DNA of 37,267 nucleotides from JAKPPT01 sp964630305 (GTDB lineage: Bacteria; Spirochaetota; Spirochaetia; Treponematales; UBA12059): contig CAZVTR010000026.1 in the NCBI GenBank assembly GCA_964630305.1, positions 1 to 37,267 on the forward strand, in the 5' to 3' direction. A program made the translations under genes and the position numbers. Below are positions 32,286-37,267 of this stretch, in pieces. Below the pieces are notes generated by a model. It made no database searches. It was not told where the DNA came from and was given only the letters and a program-made list of their open reading frames with translations. Within the stretch, counting starts at the first letter, position 1, and each line of letters starts with the position of its first letter.

Positions 32286-32314
32286 AATATCGTATATTTT
32301 TGATAAAAATTCAA
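32286..32314 (-). promoter_or_regulatory. Predicted ahcY-metK promoter
   Basis: On the minus strand TTGAAT (32314-32309) and GATATT (32291-32286) are 17 bases apart. The start would fall at about 32280, just where the structured leader begins. The rest of the gap to the glycosidase gene (about 32315-32435) shows nothing further I can support. Confidence 0.55.
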
Positions 32315-32435
32315 GCAGTTTATGAGGATTTAAAAGCATTGTGCACAAGTTTAATGATTTAATGATAGGATTGCGTGCCTGCGTGTAATATTTTATTTTA
32401 CTACTATAAAACTATGAGCGCAGTTATGTTTTATA

Positions 32436-33247
32436 TTACCAGTTTGAAGGTCTTATGGTATTTCGAGCCCAATAATTTATAATCACAGTAAGGAGCAGGT
32501 TATCCGCTTCTATAGTTTGATTGGCAGTAGCTGTCATGCGGAAGTTGAAATCATTCATTTCGGCATTGTCTTTCCACATCTCCCAAGCAGGATACCACAT
32601 CCATATTGCATGGTTAATACCCCTTTGTTCCATGAGCTCAAGTTCATCGTTGATAAATACATGTGCTCCGGGGACATAACGCTTGATTCCATATTCATTG
32701 CAGACAAGCGGGTGGCGGAGCTTTTTTTGCGCTCTGCTGATATCGTNNNNNNNNNNNNNNNNNNNNNNNNNNNNNNNNNNNNNNNNNNNNNNNNNNNNNN
32801 NNNNNNNNNNNNNNNNNNNNNNNNNNNNNNNNNNNNNNNNNNNNNNCGTTCAGCCTTATCAATGAGATCATCCAGATTTGCGAGCGCTTTTGTATCAAGC
32901 GTATAGGGCGGCTGTTCGGTGTAAATACCAGGAACTGAAAGATTTATGTAATTAGCACCAAGTTTTGATAATTTGTCAAAATCTTGTTGCGTAAAGGGCG
33001 GTCCAATATAGCCATCTCCTAAAAAATCAGAATCTAGTGAGGGAACAACTTTGCGCTGCCAGATATTAGCGCCTCTCAGTGTAGTGCCTTCTGACCAGAG
33101 TTTCCATTTTTTTTGAGCAAGTGCGGTATTTTGCTGGTTTGTTATAGGCTGGGTACAGAGTGTTGCAGCATGTAAAAAGAAAATTACTATCGCTGCTTTA
33201 ATAAAAAAACATTTCGTGTTCATTTTTGTAAGTGAACTTTTACTCAT
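32436..33247 (-). CDS. GH5-like glycoside hydrolase, interrupted by assembly gap
   Basis: Two pieces of one exported glycosidase flank a 100-N gap. The N-terminal piece (32847-33247) has a signal peptide (about KCFFIKAAIVIFFLHAATL), then LRGANIWQ and FDKLSKLGANYINLSVPGIY, matching the start of a GH5-type barrel. The C-terminal piece (32436-32746) reads PLVCNEYGIKRY, where the Glu fits the catalytic nucleophile, then GINHAIWMWYPAWEMW and ends NTIRPSNW. The central part with the acid/base Asn-Glu pair is missing. The two pieces are in different frames by the nominal spacing, as expected when 100 Ns is a placeholder. Start may be ATG 33247 or 33223; neither has a clear ribosome-binding site. Substrate unknown. 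Confidence 0.75.
32747..32846. other. Assembly gap of 100 Ns
   Basis: Exactly 100 undetermined bases, the conventional placeholder for a gap of unknown length, inside the glycosidase gene. Confidence 0.99.
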
Positions 33248-33253
33248 ATCATG

Positions 33254-33282
33254 AGTATAGCTTAATGCTTTATTATAAACAA
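33254..33282 (-). promoter_or_regulatory. Predicted promoter of the glycosidase gene
   Basis: On the minus strand TTGTTT (33282-33277) and TATACT (33259-33254) are exactly 17 bases apart. The start would be near 33247, at or next to the first in-frame ATG, so the message would be leaderless or use the ATG at 33223. Confidence 0.5.
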
Positions 33283-33317
33283 CGATTTAATATCTATTTA
33301 CATATAGTTGCATATAT

Positions 33318-34145
33318 TTACATACAGCTTGCATACGGCCGGCTCAGAACAAAGTCATACTTAAGTGGATCATCGGGTGCTATGTGTTTAAGATGTTCAG
33401 TGACAATAAGAACGGTTTTAATGGTTACAGCATTGGTTTGAATGAATCCCAGCTGGCGATATGAACGGATAGCATGAGTGTCGAGGGGCACAAGTAAATC
33501 GGAAGGTTTAAGTACAGACCATCCGCCAGGATCGATTGCGTCTTTGCGTACCATCCAGCGTAAAAACAGCATTAAGCGTTTACATGCTGAGCCGTTTTTT
33601 GGTGAGGGCACCAGATTGGATTTCCACTTGCTCCGCAGCTGGTTAGCTGTTTCCAGTTCGCTGATAAATTGTGTGAGAGCAGCAACCAGAGAACCACTGG
33701 AACTAGCAAGATTCTTTTCGAGCAAGGCTTCGAGTGAACCATAAAACGAATAAACAGATCGTAAAGCAAGGAGCAGACTGACAAGATCAGAAACTGAAAA
33801 GAAACGGTACACGAAATTATTAAACGTAAGCATAAGATCGGATTCATCAAGAGCAAGCAGAGCACTGAGCGGTTGAGACAAAAAATTAGTGTTTGTCTTT
33901 TGCTGAGCAGTATAACAAAGGCTATTCAGTATAGTCCTCACTGTGTCTGATATACAGCATGCTCTGCCAAGCGCAAAATGAGCTGCCATAAATGCTGCAA
34001 ATTCTCTTTCGCGCAAGTCTTCATATGTTCGTACCACCATGAGCGGATCTGGCGCAATAAATTCCGGGTGATTATAGAGGGCATATTTTTCTTCAAGCAA
34101 TACAGCAATTTTTTTATAGTCAATGGTTTGGGTTGTGCTTTTCAT
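33318..34145 (-). CDS. DUF2400 (TIGR02757) family protein
   Basis: About 275 residues. The C-terminal half matches the conserved TIGR02757/DUF2400 pattern. It has KRLMLFLRWMVRKDAIDPGG, then LLVPLDTHAIRSYRQLGF, and ends APDDPLKYDFVLSRPYASC. The N-terminal YNHPEFIAPDPLMVVRTYED and REREFAAFMAAHFALGR are also typical. The arrangement of helices and PLDTH resembles helix-hairpin-helix DNA glycosylase folds, but the biochemical role is unestablished. ATG 34145 is preferred over TTG 34172 because the longer frame overlaps the divergent promoter. Cytoplasmic. Confidence 0.8.
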   Translation of the reverse strand: MKSTTQTIDYKKIAVLLEEKYALYNHPEFIAPDPLMVVRTYEDLREREFAAFMAAHFALGRACCISDTVRTILNSLCYTAQQKTNTNFLSQPLSALLALDESDLMLTFNNFVYRFFSVSDLVSLLLALRSVYSFYGSLEALLEKNLASSSGSLVAALTQFISELETANQLRSKWKSNLVPSPKNGSACKRLMLFLRWMVRKDAIDPGGWSVLKPSDLLVPLDTHAIRSYRQLGFIQTNAVTIKTVLIVTEHLKHIAPDDPLKYDFVLSRPYASCM

Positions 34146-34160
34146 ATCGTATGCTATAAT
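34133..34160 (+). promoter_or_regulatory. Predicted promoter of the MobA-like gene
   Basis: TTGTGC at 34133-34138 and perfect TATAAT at 34155-34160, spacer 16. The start would be only about eight bases before the ATG at 34175, and no Shine-Dalgarno is visible there, suggesting a near-leaderless transcript. Confidence 0.6.
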
Positions 34161-34174
34161 GTACTTCCCCAATC

Positions 34175-34783
34175 ATGAAAAGCAAAGAGACCTGTATCAT
34201 ATTAGCAGCAGGAGCCTCATCGAGAATGGGCTGTAATAAACTGTTATTGCCCTGGAACAATAAAACCATACTGAGCAGCGTTATTTGTACTGTTCAGGAT
34301 GCAGGTATGATGCCGCTTGTCGTGTTAGGTTCATGCGCCAATGAAATAGTGCCTGAAATTTATAAATACGTGGAAGATCCCAAAACGTCAATCGTAATAA
34401 ATGAACAATGGCAGTACGGCATGATTACATCAATCCAAGCAGGGATGATTCATGGAGGAGAAAACAATTATTGGCTGTTGCATGGGGATATGCCGTGTTT
34501 AACGAGTACTATGCTCGTGTCTATTATCACTGCTCTGCAGCATGCTCAGCAGCAAGATTATGATGTGATATTTCCGCAATACAATAATCAATGCGGTCAT
34601 CCTGTATGGGTGAGCAGGTCAATCTACAAACAGATCCTTGCATTACCACCAGGAGAACGGTTTAAGCCATTTTTAAAAACACAGCGCTGGACTGGAGTGG
34701 CAGTTCCGTATCAAGAAATAACAATGGATATTGATACACAGGAAACATACGCTGAATATTGTAAGCTATATGAATCAGTATAA
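34175..34783 (+). CDS. MobA-like nucleotidyltransferase
   Basis: A 202-residue protein of the MobA/MocA-like NTP-transferase group. The nucleotide-binding N-terminus is IILAAGASSRMGCNKLLLPW. The metal-binding motif is HGDMPCLTSTML near residue 106, and the family GHPVWVSR lies near 147, followed by MDIDTQETYAEY. Family members transfer CMP or GMP to molybdopterin or nucleotidylate other substrates. A molybdenum-cofactor role is only one option, since no other cofactor genes are visible. It lies 54 bases upstream of a metal-type ABC uptake operon on the same strand. Confidence 0.8.
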   Translation: MKSKETCIILAAGASSRMGCNKLLLPWNNKTILSSVICTVQDAGMMPLVVLGSCANEIVPEIYKYVEDPKTSIVINEQWQYGMITSIQAGMIHGGENNYWLLHGDMPCLTSTMLVSIITALQHAQQQDYDVIFPQYNNQCGHPVWVSRSIYKQILALPPGERFKPFLKTQRWTGVAVPYQEITMDIDTQETYAEYCKLYESV

Positions 34784-34837
34784 ACTATTAGAATTGGTAC
34801 TACGCATACCGTGGTTTACCGAAAGGAGTGAACAGTT

Positions 34838-35839
34838 ATGAGAAAAAATTTACAATTAGGGATTGCGATGATTCTTTTAATAGCATCGGCACTAATGATT
34901 TGGGGTGAATCCAAACCAAAGACAATCGTTGTAGGCGGCAAAGCTGTGGTAATGGTAGCAGACGTTGTGTTTGCTTTCCCTGAGTTGAGAAATACAGTGA
35001 TTGCTGTAGCAGGGACCGACCAAGGGCTGGGAACATTTTTAGAGCTTGTAAGTCCGGGCTTTTTAAGCAAACCGCAGCTCGATAGAAATGCAAGTGTAGA
35101 AACGTATGCTGGATACAAGCCAGACGTATTTATTTTCAAAAGCTCGATGAAGTCATCATTAGGGAAAGGGCTTGAAGATTTGGGGTTCAAAGTGCTCTAT
35201 CTGGATTTAGAAAGTCCGGAAGATTACTACAAAGATATCACAGCAGTAGGAAAGCTCTTTGGGTTAGAAACGCGAGCAAATGCATTAATTCAGTATTATA
35301 AAACAAAAGTATCTTTTGTGCAGAATCTGCATAAACCAGAAAAACTTCCTAAAGTGCTAGTTGTACAATATACAGCTGATGGATTAATGGTACCGCCTGA
35401 TTCCTGGATACAGACACGAATGATTGCAATGGCTGGCGGCATTCCTATCTGGAAGGGGAGTAATCCAGGTTCTGGCTGGGCAAAGGTAAGTCCTGAACAG
35501 CTTCAAGCATGGAATCCTGATATCATGTTGGTCATCAACTATCGTGAAGATGCAAAACTTGCTGCACAAAAGATACTCAATGATAAAGCGTATAAAACAA
35601 TCACTGCAATCAAAACAGGAAAAGTTTTTGGTTTTGCTCAGGACTTTTATTCATGGGATCAGCCTGATACCCGCTGGATTTTGGGTTTGCTTTGGGTTGC
35701 AAAAAAAATAAACCCAGAAAACACACAGACTATACAAATCAAAGAAGAAGCTTTTGCTTTTTTTAACTATTTCTATGGAATTGATCGTTCTGTTTTTGAG
35801 GATAAGATAGCGGTAAAATTTGGCGGCAGTCTTGAATAA
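34838..35839 (+). CDS. Metal or siderophore-type ABC transporter binding protein
   Basis: A 333-residue periplasmic binding protein of the Peripla_BP_2 (TroA-like/FecB) class. An N-terminal hydrophobic signal (LGIAMILLIASALMIWG) is followed by TIVVGGKAVVMVADVVFAFP, typical of this class. YAGYKPDVFIFKS and WNPDIMLVINY are lobe motifs, and SWDQPDTRWILGLLWVAKKI comes near the end. AAAGGAG precedes the ATG. It captures a ligand for the permease encoded next. Ligand could be iron chelate, cobalamin or another metal oxyanion; the sequence does not decide. Confidence 0.85.
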   Translation: MRKNLQLGIAMILLIASALMIWGESKPKTIVVGGKAVVMVADVVFAFPELRNTVIAVAGTDQGLGTFLELVSPGFLSKPQLDRNASVETYAGYKPDVFIFKSSMKSSLGKGLEDLGFKVLYLDLESPEDYYKDITAVGKLFGLETRANALIQYYKTKVSFVQNLHKPEKLPKVLVVQYTADGLMVPPDSWIQTRMIAMAGGIPIWKGSNPGSGWAKVSPEQLQAWNPDIMLVINYREDAKLAAQKILNDKAYKTITAIKTGKVFGFAQDFYSWDQPDTRWILGLLWVAKKINPENTQTIQIKEEAFAFFNYFYGIDRSVFEDKIAVKFGGSLE

Positions 35840-36833
35840 TACAGTACATGCAACTAGGTTAAAATTATTTCTCATTACATGCATAGCGGGAGTCATAGTT
35901 ATCGTACTAACGCTTTGGGGAAGGTATCCGAAACCAGGGTTCCTTACACTCAATGATATTCTCCATGATGAGCTTGCTATGCGTATTTTTTTTCTCATAC
36001 GTATACCGCGAATGGCGGGAGCCTTGCTTCTCGGTGCTGTGCTCGGTCTTTCGGGATGCGTGCTTCAGTATGTGTTTGCAAACCCGCTTGTGGATAGCGG
36101 TTTTCTTGGTGTTTCACAAGGTGCAGGGCTTGGATCTATTATTGCGATGCTTGCTGGATTTCCGTTTGCGCTGCAGATTGGTTGTGCATTTGCCGGCGCT
36201 ATGCTCAGTCTGGCTCTCTCTATACTACTTGCAAACCATATTCGTTTTGGGGGACTCGTACTGAGACTCGTGCTTGCAGGTATTGCTGTTTCATCGGTAC
36301 TGTCTGCACTGATTTCGATTATAAAATTTACAGCAGATCCGCTTAAACAGCTTCCGGAAATAACATATTGGCTCATGGGGGGGTTGACAGGTGTTCGTTT
36401 GCCTATGCTGGTGCTTCCGGGAATTATTGGAGGACTGAGCTGTATATTGCTTATAAGCATGCGCTGGCAGGTAGGCCTCCTTGCAGTAGATGAGAGAGCA
36501 CTCAAAAGTCTCATAAAACATCCTCAAGCATTGCGGTTTGCGCTGTTAGCGCTTGCTGTAGCAGGCACTGCAGCAGTAACAGCGTATGCGGGTATTGTAG
36601 CCTGGACAGGTCTCATTGTTCCTCATATTGCAAGGCTCTTATTTGGTGCAGACACGCGGGTTACTGTGCCAGCATCACTTATTTTGGGAAGCTTATTTAT
36701 GGCTGTGTGTGATACGCTAGCGCGTTCATTATTTTCGATTGAATTGCCATTAGGAATTGTGAGCGCACTTGTTGGCGCAGCAAGCTTTATTATTTTACTT
36801 GTGTTTATTCCTATTAAGGTGGAACGCGGATAG
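35820..36833 (+). CDS. FecCD-family ABC transporter permease
   Basis: A 337-residue polytopic permease of the FecCD/BtuC family, normal length. Diagnostic segments are RIPRMAGALLLGAVLGLSGC, VFANPLVDSGFLGVSQGAGL and AGIVAWTGLIVPHIARLLFG; the last includes the ATPase-contacting loop. Ten or so membrane helices are expected. No ATG is available. The frame opens at TTG 35820, and TTG 35832 is an alternative; both overlap the end of the binding-protein gene, indicating coupling. Confidence 0.9.
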   Translation: MAAVLNNTVHATRLKLFLITCIAGVIVIVLTLWGRYPKPGFLTLNDILHDELAMRIFFLIRIPRMAGALLLGAVLGLSGCVLQYVFANPLVDSGFLGVSQGAGLGSIIAMLAGFPFALQIGCAFAGAMLSLALSILLANHIRFGGLVLRLVLAGIAVSSVLSALISIIKFTADPLKQLPEITYWLMGGLTGVRLPMLVLPGIIGGLSCILLISMRWQVGLLAVDERALKSLIKHPQALRFALLALAVAGTAAVTAYAGIVAWTGLIVPHIARLLFGADTRVTVPASLILGSLFMAVCDTLARSLFSIELPLGIVSALVGAASFIILLVFIPIKVERG

Positions 36834-36836
36834 CTT

Positions 36837-37267
36837 ATGGAATTAGCGCTTGATAACGTTACTTTCACATATCCGCATAGAAAAAACAGCGCAGCAAAGA
36901 ATATTTCTTTTTCATGTTCTGGCGGCTCGATCTGCGCAATTATTGGACCAAATGGCGGAGGAAAGTCTACAGTATTACAGCTAGCTGGTGGTTTTTTACA
37001 TCCCTATGCTGGAACAATCTCATGCAGTGAAAAACCAGCATATTTGCCGCAACAGGAACGGATAGCCTATTCCTTTAGTGTGTTAGAGTATGTGCTGTTT
37101 GGGCGAGCACCTTTATTAAAATTGTTTGAAACTCCCGCTCCCTCAGATGAAGCACGAGCATGGCAGAGCCTCAACGATCTTGGTATCGAGAATCTTGGGT
37201 ATAAGAGGATTACAGAAATATCTGGCGGAGAATTACAGCTTGTAAGACTTGCCAGGGTTTTAGCACA
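36837..37267 (+). CDS. FecE-like ABC transporter ATPase, C-terminally cut by the window
   Basis: The first 143 codons of an ABC ATPase run off the right end of the window. It begins MELALDNVTFTYPHRKNSA. Walker A is GPNGGGKST near residue 38-46, the Q-loop reads YLPQQE and the signature is SGGELQL near residue 130. Walker B and the switch histidine lie outside. It starts three bases after the permease stop codon and completes the binding protein-permease-ATPase uptake operon. Confidence 0.9.
   Translation, partial: MELALDNVTFTYPHRKNSAAKNISFSCSGGSICAIIGPNGGGKSTVLQLAGGFLHPYAGTISCSEKPAYLPQQERIAYSFSVLEYVLFGRAPLLKLFETPAPSDEARAWQSLNDLGIENLGYKRITEISGGELQLVRLARVLA

Noticed and set aside
32180..32290. 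SAM-I (S-box) or SAH riboswitch in the ahcY leader
   Set aside because: Neither the S-box core nor the SAH aptamer consensus (GGAGCGCUGC...AGGCUCG) is present, whereas the SAM-II conserved blocks are, in the right order.
32517..32906. Open frames running through the N stretch on both strands
   Set aside because: They exist only because Ns hide stop codons; the residues flanking the gap in those frames are not glycosidase-like.
33294..33330. Short atttacata repeats as possible CRISPR or operator
   Set aside because: Only two imperfect copies in AT-rich spacer DNA; no regular spacing or spacers.
34784..34837. Possible terminator ggtac...gtacc-like after the MobA-like gene
   Set aside because: Only four base pairs and no T tract; not supportable.
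1..37267. Mobile elements, prophage, tRNA or rRNA genes
   Set aside because: No transposase, integrase, phage structural motif, terminal repeat, cloverleaf or rRNA core sequence was recognised on reading through.

Overview
The window is a gene-dense, AT-rich bacterial chromosome segment carrying the replication-origin neighbourhood of a probable spirochaete (Spirochaetota, most likely Treponema-related). This assignment rests on family resemblance and gene content: permissive lipoboxes, a FecR-domain exported protein, TPR and HDOD proteins, and the dnaA-dnaN-recF-dciA cluster. It has not been tested by a search. A run of exactly 100 Ns at 32747-32846 shows that the sequence is a scaffolded draft assembly.

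Left part (1-16.3 kb): the start of mlaD, mlaF and mlaE on the minus strand form an Mla-type lipid-transport operon. A FecR-domain exported protein with its own promoter and terminator follows, then an iron-type alcohol dehydrogenase and a TlpA lipoprotein paired with the electron carrier CcdA. Next comes a five-gene minus-strand operon: a LamG/Fn3 exported protein, a 1026-residue TPR protein with a low-complexity acidic tail, an HDOD protein, a metallo-beta-lactamase-fold hydrolase and a Gate-type membrane protein. Divergent from it are uvrC and an overlapping Rsm22-like methyltransferase gene, then a small exported OB-fold-like protein.

Origin part (16.9-28.8 kb): tex, a small Cys-rich protein, dciA (DUF721), recF, dnaN and dnaA lie head-to-tail on the minus strand. 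gyrB-gyrA run the other way. The dnaN-dnaA gap holds a textbook-looking bacterial unwinding element: a DnaA box TTTTCCACA, then six in-phase DnaA-trios, then a very AT-rich stretch. The dnaA-gyrB gap holds three more identical boxes. Two perfect 16-bp parS palindromes, 63 bp apart, bracket the terminator behind gyrA, so the ParB-loading centre sits about 6 kb from the origin.

Right part (28.8-37.3 kb): a lipoprotein of unknown role, then the ahcY-metK methyl-cycle operon. The ahcY leader contains what I read as a SAM-II riboswitch with an extra hairpin. It is followed by a 19-codon upstream reading frame whose Shine-Dalgarno sequence is the aptamer's 3' strand and can also pair perfectly with a downstream CCTCC-T5 segment. 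This is the most unusual item in the window. After it come a GH5-like glycosidase interrupted by the N-gap, a DUF2400 protein, a MobA-like nucleotidyltransferase and a FecBCD-type metal or cofactor uptake system cut by the window end.

No tRNA, rRNA, CRISPR array, transposase or prophage was seen. The layout reads as stable core chromosome rather than a mobile region. All family calls are from motif reading only.
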